This document shows positions 25,002-33,050 of a DNA stretch of 64,000 nucleotides, in pieces. Each line of letters opens with the position of its first letter. Position 1 is the stretch's first letter. The notes beneath the pieces were generated by a model. The model did no database searches and was not told the DNA's origin. It was given only the letters and a program-made list of their open reading frames with translations. The position numbers and the translations under genes are program-made. This DNA comes from Xanthobacter tagetidis. GTDB taxonomy: Bacteria; Pseudomonadota; Alphaproteobacteria; Rhizobiales; Xanthobacteraceae. Location: contig NZ_RCTF01000024.1 in NCBI RefSeq assembly GCF_003667445.1, forward strand, positions 1 to 64,000, in the 5' to 3' direction.

Positions 25002-26308
25002 CGTCCAACCCCCAGAAGCAGATCCGGCAGGCCCGTGGCGATGCCGGGAAAGATGCACATCAGCACGATGAACCCGGCCATCAGCGCCACGAAGGGAAGC
25101 GATCCCCACAGAACGTCCGTGGCCGGGATGCTCGGCGCCACGCCGCGGATCACGAACAGGTTCATGCCCACCGGCGGCGTGATGAGGCCGATCTCCAGGT
25201 TGATGGTGAGGATGACGCCGAACCAGATCAGGTCCACGTCCCCGGTGGCGAGCACCGGCGCCAGCACCGGCATGCTCATGAGGATGATCGCCACCGGCGG
25301 CAGGAAGCAGCCCACCACCAGCAGGAACAGGTTGATGACCAGGATCAGGCCCCATTTGCCGAGGTCGAGCCCCACCATCCATTCCGCGAGCGTCTGGGTG
25401 ATGTAGAGGTAGCTCATCATGAAGGAGAACAGCGCCGCCGCGGCGATGATCATCAGGATCATCGAGGTTTCGCGGGTGGAGCTGACCAGGATGAGCCAGA
25501 GCTGCGGCAGGCGCGTGCGGTAGACGATCATCACCATCATGAGCGCCATCAGCGCGGCGACGCCGGCCACCTCCGACGGGGTGGCGATGCCGCCGTACAT
25601 GAAGACCGTGACGGCCACGATGATGCCGAGGAAGGGCAGGACGCGGCCGATGCCCTCCATCTTCTGCTTCAGCGAGAAATGCTCCGCCAGCGGCACCCCG
25701 CGCGCCGCGCGCCAGCTGGCGAGCCAGGCATAGGCGGAGAAGATCAGCACCAGGAGGATGCCCGGCACCACGCCCGCCAGGAACAGGCGGGCGATGGAGG
25801 TTTCCGTCACCAGCCCGTAGATGATGAAGGTGATGGAGGGCGGGATCAGGATGCCGAGCGTGCCGCCGGCGGCGATGGAGCCGGCCGCGAGCGCGCGCGG
25901 CACGCCCCGGCGCAGCATCTCGGGAATGCCGACCTTGCCGATGGCCGCGGCGGTCGCGGGGCTCGATCCGCACAGGGCCGAGAACAGGCCGCAGGCGAAG
26001 ATGTTGGCGATCACGAGGCCGCCGGGCAGGCGGTAGAGCCAGCGGTGCAGGCTCTCATAGAGGTCCGTCCCCGCCCGCGACAGGCCGATGGCCGCCCCCA
26101 GCACCACGAACATGGGCACCGTGAGCAAGGCGAAGGACGACAGCTCGGACATGAAGGTCTCGGGGATCGCACTCAGCGCGTCGGGGCCGCCGAAGATCGC
26201 CAGGAAGGCGATGGCGACGGCGGCGAGGCCGAAGGCGATGGAGACACCCGAGCACAGGACCACGATGGTGGCGACCAGCAGCAGGGCGCCGATTTCCATC
26301 TCGCTCAT
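24998..26308 (-). CDS. TRAP transporter large permease, DctM family
   Basis: A 436-residue membrane protein with about 12 TM segments. DctM landmarks include CSGVSIAFGLAAVAIAF, FSALCGSSPATAAAIGKVG, GTLGILIPPSITFIIYG and IGLITPPVGMNLFVIRG. It is the transport subunit for the receptor DctP encoded upstream. It overlaps DctQ by four bases and the crotonase-fold gene by four, so the three are translationally coupled. It is clearly different in sequence from the DctM at 21.4 kb and 41.5 kb. Confidence 0.93.
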   Translation of the reverse strand: MSEMEIGALLLVATIVVLCSGVSIAFGLAAVAIAFLAIFGGPDALSAIPETFMSELSSFALLTVPMFVVLGAAIGLSRAGTDLYESLHRWLYRLPGGLVIANIFACGLFSALCGSSPATAAAIGKVGIPEMLRRGVPRALAAGSIAAGGTLGILIPPSITFIIYGLVTETSIARLFLAGVVPGILLVLIFSAYAWLASWRAARGVPLAEHFSLKQKMEGIGRVLPFLGIIVAVTVFMYGGIATPSEVAGVAALMALMMVMIVYRTRLPQLWLILVSSTRETSMILMIIAAAALFSFMMSYLYITQTLAEWMVGLDLGKWGLILVINLFLLVVGCFLPPVAIILMSMPVLAPVLATGDVDLIWFGVILTINLEIGLITPPVGMNLFVIRGVAPSIPATDVLWGSLPFVALMAGFIVLMCIFPGIATGLPDLLLGVGR

Positions 26309-26829
26309 GACACGCCTCCGGGGGCTTCGCTCGCGGCCTCGGCAGCGGCAGGGCCGGGCTGCCGCAGGCGGGCGATGGCGACGATGTATTGCAGGGCCGT
26401 CACGCCCAGGCCGAGCGGCATGGTGGCGTATTTGGGCCAGAGATAGGGGGTCCACACGCCGAGCACCTTCTCGCCCGAGGCGTAGGCGCGCAGCGTCAGC
26501 TCCAGGCCGACATAAGCGAGATAGGCGCACACGACGAAGCCGAGCACGTTGCCGACCAGAGCGAGCTTGCGGCGCGCGCCGTCCGACAGGGTCGCGTCCA
26601 GCAGCTCCATGCCGATATGGCCGTTGGTGCGCAGCGTGAACGGCGAGGCCAGGAACACCGCCGCCACCGCGAGATAGATGCTGGTCTCCAGCTCCCAGCT
26701 GTTGACGCCGCCGATGGCGCGCCAGAACACCATCCAGGACACCGCCAGGATGGCGCCGAGCAGGCACAGGGCCGCGGCGCCGGCCATCACGGTTCCGGCC
26801 CGGTCGACGAGACGAGCGAATGTTTCCAT
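26305..26829 (-). CDS. TRAP transporter small permease, DctQ family
   Basis: A 174-residue protein with four TM segments; the N-terminus METFARLVDRAGTVMAGAAALCLLG and central NGHIGMELLDATLS fit DctQ. ATG 26829 has GGGAGG upstream and is preferred to 26883. It follows DctP after a hairpin-containing 58-base gap and overlaps DctM by four bases. Confidence 0.88.
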   Translation of the reverse strand: METFARLVDRAGTVMAGAAALCLLGAILAVSWMVFWRAIGGVNSWELETSIYLAVAAVFLASPFTLRTNGHIGMELLDATLSDGARRKLALVGNVLGFVVCAYLAYVGLELTLRAYASGEKVLGVWTPYLWPKYATMPLGLGVTALQYIVAIARLRQPGPAAAEAASEAPGGVS

Positions 26830-26849
26830 GGGAACTCCCTCCCGCGCAT

Positions 26850-26879
26850 GGGCCGGCCGCGCGGACGCGCAGCCGGCCC
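26850..26879 (-). other. Intra-operon hairpin after DctP
   Basis: GGGCCGGC (26850-26857) pairs perfectly with GCCGGCCC (26872-26879), loop of 14 with additional GC pairing, 8 bases beyond the DctP stop. No T-run. Same layout as the hairpins after other binding-protein genes in this window. Confidence 0.55.
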
Positions 26880-26887
26880 GCACGGCG

Positions 26888-27913
26888 TCAGTTGGCTTGG
26901 GCGCGCAGGATGGTGACGATTTCCTTGGCGCGCGGGCTCACGGCCTCGAACGCGGTCCAGGAGGTCTTCTGGGCGATCGCGATCCAGGCGTCGTATTCGG
27001 CCTTGGTCATCTGGCGCACCTCGGCCCCCGCCTTCTTGAAGGTTTCGACCGTCTTCTGGCCCACCTCCAGCTGCTCGGCGAGGAAGGAGGCGTCGGTGAT
27101 CGCGGCGGCTTCCTCGAAGGCCTTCTGCTGGGCAGGCGTGAGCTTGTCCCAGGCGGACTTCGAGATCACCAGCGGCTGGAGCACCATGAACACGGAATAG
27201 TCGCCGCCGATGGTGGCGAACTTGGTCTGCTCGTAGAGGCGGGTGGAAAGCAGGGTCTCGAACGAGGTCATGAGCCCGTCCAGCACGCCGGTCTGCACCG
27301 CGTTGTAGAGCTCGGTGGAGGGCATGGAGAACACCGAGGCGCCGGCGGCCGACAGCATCAGGTCGACGGTCTTGTCGGCACCGCGCATCTTGAGGCCCTT
27401 CACGGACTCGGGGCCGGTGATGGGCCGCACCCGGTTGGCGAAGCCGCCTTCGGTCCACCACCAGGTCAGGATGTGCAGGCCGTTGGCCTCGGCCACCTCC
27501 TGAACCTTCTGGTGGAAGGCGCCGCCCTTGAGCTTGGCGGCGTTGGCGACGTTCCCCACCGCGCCGGGCAGGATCGTGGCCGAGAATTCCGGCACCTTGC
27601 CGACGCCGTAGATCAGCGGGAACACCGACATCTCGATGGTGCCCTGCTGGAGCGCGTCCACCTGCTGGATCGGGTTCGAGATCAGCGAGGAGCCGGGATA
27701 GATCCGGAACTTGATGGAGGGGTCGCGCTTCTGCACCTCCTTCACGAACTCGCGGGCGGCGCGGTCGCGGCCGTCGGTGCCCTGCTTCCACTGGTGGGTG
27801 AGCTTCAGCTCGACGGTCTGGGCCGCGGCGGCGGTCAGTCCGGCGGTCAGGCCCGCAGTCAGGCCCGCAGCCATGGCGAGGGCGACTGCTGCCGCCCGGA
27901 ACGTGGTCTTCAT
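26888..27913 (-). CDS. TRAP transporter solute receptor, DctP family
   Basis: A 341-residue periplasmic receptor. The signal peptide (1-32) contains three tandem AGLT units. Mature landmarks are LTHQWKQGTDGRDRAAREF, FRIYPGSSLISNPIQQVDAL and VKGLKMRGADKTVDLML, where the conserved arginine would bind the carboxylate. The gene follows the CoA-transferase gene by 74 bases and precedes DctQ and DctM. With a CoA-transferase and crotonase-fold enzyme in the same operon, the imported ligand is probably a carboxylic acid activated to a CoA ester. Confidence 0.92.
   Translation of the reverse strand: MKTTFRAAAVALAMAAGLTAGLTAGLTAAAAQTVELKLTHQWKQGTDGRDRAAREFVKEVQKRDPSIKFRIYPGSSLISNPIQQVDALQQGTIEMSVFPLIYGVGKVPEFSATILPGAVGNVANAAKLKGGAFHQKVQEVAEANGLHILTWWWTEGGFANRVRPITGPESVKGLKMRGADKTVDLMLSAAGASVFSMPSTELYNAVQTGVLDGLMTSFETLLSTRLYEQTKFATIGGDYSVFMVLQPLVISKSAWDKLTPAQQKAFEEAAAITDASFLAEQLEVGQKTVETFKKAGAEVRQMTKAEYDAWIAIAQKTSWTAFEAVSPRAKEIVTILRAQAN
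27833..27868 (-). repeat. Three 12-bp tandem repeats inside the DctP signal peptide
   Basis: Units at 27833, 27845 and 27857 (GGTCAGTCCGGC, GGTCAGGCCCGC, AGTCAGGCCCGC on the plus strand) encode AGLT repeats in the hydrophobic core. In-frame unit loss or gain would change signal-peptide length without breaking the gene. Confidence 0.7.
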
Positions 27914-27987
27914 CGGCGTCTCCTCCGTGTTCGACCTGCTCTTGCGGCAGGCCCTCTCGTCGTTCGTGCCGCGCATCTGCGGCGGGA

Positions 27988-29199
27988 TCAGGCGATCGCC
28001 TTGAGGTCGCGCAGGCCGGCGATCTCGGCGTCGGTGAGGCCGCAGTCGCGCAGCACCTCGTCGGTGTGCTCGCCGAAGCGCGGCGGCGGGCGCCGCACGC
28101 AGCTTCCGGCCAGGGCGCCGAGCCCCACCGGGCTCACCACCTGGCGCAGCGGCCCGACATCCGGGTGCTGCACGGTCTCGACCAGGCGCGCATGTGCGAC
28201 CTGAGGCTCGGCGAACACGCCTTCCAGGTCGTTGATCGGGCCGGCGGGAATGCCGGCGGCCACCAATTGCTCGGTCCAGTGGTGGCGCGAGCCGGCGGCG
28301 AGCTTCGCCTCGATCAGGTCTTCGAGCGCCCCGCGGTTCGCCATGCGGCCGGCATTGTCGAGGAAGCGGGCATCGGACTTGAGTTCCGGCGCGCCGATGA
28401 TGTCGCACAGGCGCAGCCACATTTCCTGGGTAGCGGCGCCGATATTGAGGTCGCCGTCGCCGGCGCGGAACACGCCGTAGGGCGCGATCACCGGGTGGGC
28501 CGAGCCGGCCGGGCCGGGAATTTCGCCCACGCTCAGATAGCGCTGGCCCTGCACGCTCAGGAGCCCGACGAGGCTCGCCAGAAGCGAGGTCTCCACGGTC
28601 TGGCCCCGTCCGGTGCGGCCGCGCTCGATCCAGGCGGCCAGCACGCCGATCACGGTCCACATGCCCGCCGTCAGGTCGCCGATGGCGGTGCCGACGCGCG
28701 TCGGCGCCGAGCCGGGCATGCCGGTGATGCTCATGAACCCGGCATAGCCCTGGGCGATCTGGTCGAAGCCGGGCCGGTCGCCGAGCGGGCCGTCCGGGCC
28801 GAAGCCGCTGATGCTGGCGACGATGAGGTCGGGCTTCTCGGCCTTCAGCGCCTCGGGATCGAGGCCCATGGCCTTGAGCGTGCCGGGCTTGAAGTTCTCG
28901 ATCACCACGTCGCTCGCGAGCGCCATGCGGCGCAGCAGCTGCCGGCCGGCCTCGGAGCGGAACTCCACGCCGATGGCGCGCTTGTTGCGGTTCGCGGACA
29001 GGTAATAGACGCTCTCGCCGTGGTCGAAGGGGCCCCAGGCGCGGCTCATATCACCCGCGGGGGCCGGCTCCACCTTGATGACGTCGGCGCCGAGGTCGCC
29101 GAGGATCATGGTGCAGAACGGTCCCGCGAGGGCGCGGGTGAGGTCGAGGACCCTCATGCCGGCGAGCGGCAGGGGCGCGGCGGGCGCGGATGTGCTCAA
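27988..29199 (-). CDS. CoA-transferase, family III (CaiB/BaiF)
   Basis: A 403-residue protein. The family start LAGMRVLDLTRALAGPF, the catalytic aspartate region GTAIGDLTAGMWT (near residue 175), NRNKRAIGV and the C-terminal region DVGPLRQVVSPVG are typical of formyl-CoA/carnitine-CoA-type transferases. It moves CoA from an acyl-CoA donor to a free carboxylic acid in the cytoplasm. It lies 24 bases after the GntR gene and upstream of the TRAP genes, giving a regulator-activation-uptake-crotonase operon. Substrate not determinable. Confidence 0.9.
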   Translation of the reverse strand: MSTSAPAAPLPLAGMRVLDLTRALAGPFCTMILGDLGADVIKVEPAPAGDMSRAWGPFDHGESVYYLSANRNKRAIGVEFRSEAGRQLLRRMALASDVVIENFKPGTLKAMGLDPEALKAEKPDLIVASISGFGPDGPLGDRPGFDQIAQGYAGFMSITGMPGSAPTRVGTAIGDLTAGMWTVIGVLAAWIERGRTGRGQTVETSLLASLVGLLSVQGQRYLSVGEIPGPAGSAHPVIAPYGVFRAGDGDLNIGAATQEMWLRLCDIIGAPELKSDARFLDNAGRMANRGALEDLIEAKLAAGSRHHWTEQLVAAGIPAGPINDLEGVFAEPQVAHARLVETVQHPDVGPLRQVVSPVGLGALAGSCVRRPPPRFGEHTDEVLRDCGLTDAEIAGLRDLKAIA

Positions 29200-29223
29200 G
29201 AGGTCACCTGGACGGGGCTGGGA

Positions 29224-29958
29224 TTACTTGATGACGGTGAGGTAGGAGGGCGGAAGCTGCTCCAGGAGGATGGAGACGAGGTCGGTCTGCATCGTCAGGT
29301 GCGCCTTCATCGCGCGCTCGGCCTCCGGTTCGTCGAAGCCGAGGATCGCCCTGGCCACCTGCTCGTGCTCGCCACACGACTTGCGCATGCGCGACGGCGT
29401 GGTGAGCCAGAAGCGGCGGTAGGGCGCGAGGCGCTTGCGCAGATGGCTCGCCTGCTCGCACAGATAGTCGTTGTGGCTGCCGCGATAGACGATCTCGTGG
29501 AAGTTGAAATTGGCTTCCGTGTAGTCCTTGCAGGCCTCTTCGCTGTCGCCCTGGCTGTGGCGCTGGCAGCAGGCCAGAGCGTGCTCCAGCAGTTCGCGCT
29601 CGGCGCTGGTCATGCGGGCGGCGGCAAGGCCGGCGCACATGGCCTCCAGCGTCGCCATCACCTCGAACATCTGCACCATGCGCTGGAGCGAGAGCGGCGC
29701 GACGATGGCGCCGACGCGCTGGCGCACCTGCACGAAGTCGATGGCCGTGAGCTGGAGGATCGCCTCGCGGATGGGCGTCTTGGACACGCCGAAGCGCTCG
29801 GCCAGCGCGACGTCATCGAGCTTCTCGCCCGGCTGGAGGCGGCCGGAGACGATCTCCTGCTCCAGATAGCGATAGATCGCGTCCGCGTGGCTTCCGCCGA
29901 CCTTTGCAGGCTTTGCGACTTTCGCCTCCGGCGCAGCCTTTGTCGGCCGCTTGCTCAT
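29224..29958 (-). CDS. GntR-family regulator, FCD subgroup
   Basis: A 244-residue regulator with a Lys/Ala/Pro-rich tail (1-25) before the winged HTH (AIYRYLEQEIVSGRLQPGEKL, SKTPIREAILQLTAIDFV). The FCD domain carries EVMATLEAMCAGLAAARM, NFNFHEIVY, CGEHEQVARAIL and a His near the end (MKAHLTMQ), the expected metal ligands. ATG 29958 has GGGAGG upstream; the longer frame to 30054 is unlikely. It is the first gene of the CoA-transferase/TRAP operon and probably autoregulates it. Confidence 0.9.
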   Translation of the reverse strand: MSKRPTKAAPEAKVAKPAKVGGSHADAIYRYLEQEIVSGRLQPGEKLDDVALAERFGVSKTPIREAILQLTAIDFVQVRQRVGAIVAPLSLQRMVQMFEVMATLEAMCAGLAAARMTSAERELLEHALACCQRHSQGDSEEACKDYTEANFNFHEIVYRGSHNDYLCEQASHLRKRLAPYRRFWLTTPSRMRKSCGEHEQVARAILGFDEPEAERAMKAHLTMQTDLVSILLEQLPPSYLTVIK

Positions 29959-30043
29959 GGGCGCCTCCCTCGATGAAAGGAGCATGGCGCGCTGGAATGT
30001 GCCGATCAAGGGAAAAAATATATTATTTTGACGATTAGCTATA

Positions 30044-30054
30044 TTGCAGTGCAA
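30044..30054. promoter_or_regulatory. Perfect palindrome TTGCAGTGCAA upstream of GntR operon
   Basis: An 11-base palindrome in a strikingly AT-rich pocket (about 30012-30065) 86-96 bases before the GntR start. It is the best operator candidate for the operon that begins with this regulator. Confidence 0.5.
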
Positions 30055-30183
30055 AAATCGTATGTTTTTCCGAGATTTGAGCGCAGCTCACGGCGCGCCG
30101 CCGACGGGTCCGCCGGGGCGCCGGACCGCGCGGGGAAGCCGAAAATGGGAAGACCGGGACCGCCCGGCGGCGGCGAAGGCGGC

Positions 30184-31143
30184 TCAGTCGGCGAGCGTGT
30201 CCAGCACCCATTGCCGGAACAGCTGGGCCTTGCGCAGCTTGGACGCGCCCGGCGGCGAGACGACGAAATAGGCGGCCTTCGACGGCGCGCGAATCGAGAA
30301 CGGCTCCACCAGCCGCCCGCTCTTGAGGTCGTCGGCCACCACCCCGGAGAGGGCGAGCGCGATGCCGAGCCCGTCCATCGCCGCCTGCATGGAGGTCACG
30401 AGATAGTCGCTGGTGAATTCGAGCCCGAACGCGATGTCCGGGATGCCCGCATGATCGAGCCAGAATGGCCAGTCGTCGGACAGGATGGTGGAACTGGTGC
30501 GGATGATGGTCTTGCCGGCGAGGTCGTCCGGCACGCGCAGCCGTTCGGCGTCGCGCAAGGCGGGGCTGCAGACCGGGAAGATCTCCTCCTCGCCGAGCTT
30601 CTCGGCGCTGAGCGCCGGCCAGTCGCCGTCGCCGTGCCAGATGCCGATATCGAAGCCGTGCGGCCCCAGCGGATGGAAGGCCTGCACCGTCATCAGCTTC
30701 AGCGCGATCGACGGGTAGAGCGCGCGGAAGCGCGGCAGAGCGGGGATCAGGCGCTTGATGGCGAAGGTGCCGAGGCACTGGATGGTGAGCACGTTCTCAT
30801 CGTTGCTCTCGGCGGCGCGGTCGGTGGCGGCGGACAGGGCGATCAGGGACTGGCGCACGGTCTGGAGATATTCCGCGGCGACGTCGGTCAGCTTCACATT
30901 GTTGCCGGTGCGGTCGAACAGGCGGATGCCGAGCATCTCCTCCATCTTGCGGATCTGGTGGCTCACCGCGGTCTGGCTGAGATTCAGCTCGATGCCGGCG
31001 CGGGTGAAGCTGAGATGGCGCGCCACGGCCTCGAACACGATCAGGCTCATGGTGGAGGGCAGGCGGGTGCGCGTGAGCGGCCGCCCGTGGGGGCGCAGGA
31101 GTTCCGTGTCTTCGCCCGGTGCCGGCGGCTGCAACGTGCTCAT
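30184..31143 (-). CDS. LysR-family regulator, GcvA-like
   Basis: A 319-residue LTTR. The HTH (about residues 30-90) reads LIVFEAVARHLSFTRAGIELNLSQTAVSHQI and LGIRLFDRTGNNVKLTD; the effector domain has ALKLMTVQAFHPLGPHGFDIGIWHGDGDWP, the pattern of GcvA/AmpR-type proteins. ATG 31143 is preferred over 31179. It lies 232 bases downstream of the TPP enzyme gene on the same strand and is the nearest regulator to the TctABC/ALDH/TPP/UbiD cluster, so it may control it, but LTTRs usually sit divergent from targets and this one does not. Confidence 0.85.
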   Translation of the reverse strand: MSTLQPPAPGEDTELLRPHGRPLTRTRLPSTMSLIVFEAVARHLSFTRAGIELNLSQTAVSHQIRKMEEMLGIRLFDRTGNNVKLTDVAAEYLQTVRQSLIALSAATDRAAESNDENVLTIQCLGTFAIKRLIPALPRFRALYPSIALKLMTVQAFHPLGPHGFDIGIWHGDGDWPALSAEKLGEEEIFPVCSPALRDAERLRVPDDLAGKTIIRTSSTILSDDWPFWLDHAGIPDIAFGLEFTSDYLVTSMQAAMDGLGIALALSGVVADDLKSGRLVEPFSIRAPSKAAYFVVSPPGASKLRKAQLFRQWVLDTLAD

Positions 31144-31375
31144 GCTGATCCGCTTCCGTCCCTGACCGTCCGCTCCCACCGGCGCGCGGCTTGGCCGGGG
31201 CGTCCTTCAGGACGTCGACGGACTGCCGCTGTTCGTCCGGTCCCGCGCGGGAGGGACAAGCCCGTTCTGCGCGGAACCGGTGCGGCGGGTGGGGCAAAGG
31301 ACGCCCGCCCGCCGGCCGGAGCGGGCAGCATACCGGCATCCCGAGGCCTGGGGCAAAGGCCGCCCCGAAAGCATG

Positions 31376-33040
31376 TCAGATGATCATGTCGGGCGTGAGC
31401 TGGTTGGGCGGCAGGCTGATCTCGATCAGCGCCGGCCCGCCGGCCGCAAGCGCCCGCTCCAGCGCGGCGGGGAAATCCGCGTCCGCCGCGACGCGCTCGC
31501 CGTGCGCGCCATAGGCGCGGGCGATGTCGGCGAAGCTCGGATTGGTGAGGCGGGTGCCGCTCTCGCGGCCGGGAAACTGCCGCTCCTGGTGCGCGCGGAT
31601 CGAGCCGTAGGCGGTGTTGTTCACCACGATCACCACGATCGCGAGCTTGTGGTGGACGGCGGTGGCGAAGTCGGGCGAGGCCATCTGGAAGCAGCCGTCG
31701 CCGGCAAGCGCGACCACCGTGCGATCCGGATGGCGCAGCTTCGCCGCGATCGCCGCCGGCAGGCCGTAGCCCATGCAGCCGGACTTGGGGGCGAGCTGGG
31801 TGCGCAGCGTGCGATAGCGGAAGAAGCGGTGCAGCCAGATGGTGTAGTTGCCGGCGCCGTTGGTGACGATGGCGTCGTCCGGCAGCGCCGTCCGCAGGTG
31901 CTGGATCACCTTGGCGTAGTCGAAGCCTGCGGTTTTCGCGGGCGGCACCTGATAGGCCTCGTAGGCCGCGCGGCCCTCGGTGCGCCAGGCCGCCCAGCCC
32001 GCGGGATCGAGCGGCGCCATCTGCCGCAGCGCGGCGGCGAATTCCGGCGGCGCGGCGAGGATGGGCAGGTCGGCATTGTAGACCCGCCCCAGCTCTTCCG
32101 CGCCGGGGAAGACGTGGATCAGCGCCTGGTCCGGGTCCGGCACCTTCAGCGCGTCATAGGCCTTGCTCGTCACCTCGCCGATGCGGTCGCCGATCACCAG
32201 CAGCAAATCGGCGTCCTTCACCCGCCGGGTCAGAGCGCGGCTGGAGCCGAGGCTGAGGTCGCCCACATAGACGCTCGCCTCGTTCGAGACGATGTCCTGC
32301 GAGCGGAAGCCCGCCACCACGGGCAGGTCGCTCGCGCGCGCGAACGCGGTGATGTCGGCCGATGCTGCGTCGGTCCAGCCGCTGCCGCCGACGATGATGA
32401 GCGGGCGCTGCGCCGCCTGGAGCATCTGGCGCACCTGCGCCATGGCGGCCGGCGTGGGCGCGGCGGACACGGTCTTGAAGGCGGGGGCGTCGGCCACCGC
32501 GCTCATCTGGCTCAGCACGTCCTCGCCCACCGAGAGCACCACCGGGCCGGGGCGGCCGTGGGTGGCGACGTGGAAGGCGCGGCTGAGATATTCCGGGATC
32601 GCGTCGGCGCTCGGGATGTCGGCCGCCCATTTCGCCATGTCGGCGAAGGTGCGGCTGTAGTCGATCTCCTGGAACGCCTCGCGGCCCCGGTGCGCCTGCG
32701 GCACCTGGCCGATAATGAGGATGAAGGGCGTCGAGTCCTGGAACGCCGTATGCACGCCCACCGCCGCATGCATGGCGCCCGGCCCGCGGCTGACGATGCA
32801 CAGGCCCGGGCGCCCGGTGAGCTTGCCGTCGGCTTCCGCCATGTGGGCGGCGTTCGCCTCGTGGCGGCACACGATGAAGCGTACGCCGCGCGCGGCATCG
32901 CGCAAGGCATCGAACACCGGCAGCGCGCTCTCACCCGGCACGCCGAAGATGCGGTCCGCGCCGTGGATGCGCAGGCCGTCCACGAGAATCGTGCCGCCCG
33001 AGCGCAAGGGGGCGGAGGAGGGGGCAGGCGAGGACGTCAT
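31376..33040 (-). CDS. Thiamine-pyrophosphate enzyme, benzoylformate decarboxylase/acetolactate synthase-like
   Basis: A 554-residue TPP enzyme. The activating Glu is in VCRHEANAAHMAEADGK (near residue 60), and the metal motif is GDGCFQMASPDF followed by VIVVNNTAYG. It should cleave a 2-oxo acid or acyl-CoA to an aldehyde or make a new C-C bond. Directly upstream (10 bases) is an aldehyde dehydrogenase, so a 2-oxo acid to aldehyde to acid sequence is likely. It is only distantly similar to the TPP enzyme at 1.8-3.6 kb. It is part of the TctC-TctB-TctA-ALDH-TPP operon. Confidence 0.85.
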   Translation of the reverse strand: MTSSPAPSSAPLRSGGTILVDGLRIHGADRIFGVPGESALPVFDALRDAARGVRFIVCRHEANAAHMAEADGKLTGRPGLCIVSRGPGAMHAAVGVHTAFQDSTPFILIIGQVPQAHRGREAFQEIDYSRTFADMAKWAADIPSADAIPEYLSRAFHVATHGRPGPVVLSVGEDVLSQMSAVADAPAFKTVSAAPTPAAMAQVRQMLQAAQRPLIIVGGSGWTDAASADITAFARASDLPVVAGFRSQDIVSNEASVYVGDLSLGSSRALTRRVKDADLLLVIGDRIGEVTSKAYDALKVPDPDQALIHVFPGAEELGRVYNADLPILAAPPEFAAALRQMAPLDPAGWAAWRTEGRAAYEAYQVPPAKTAGFDYAKVIQHLRTALPDDAIVTNGAGNYTIWLHRFFRYRTLRTQLAPKSGCMGYGLPAAIAAKLRHPDRTVVALAGDGCFQMASPDFATAVHHKLAIVVIVVNNTAYGSIRAHQERQFPGRESGTRLTNPSFADIARAYGAHGERVAADADFPAALERALAAGGPALIEISLPPNQLTPDMII

Positions 33041-33050
33041 GGCTCCGTCC

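Noticed and set aside
31376..33040. Naming the TPP enzyme mdlC (benzoylformate decarboxylase)
   Set aside because: Context with an aldehyde dehydrogenase is suggestive, but substrate residues cannot be checked without alignment, and no mandelate dehydrogenase is nearby.
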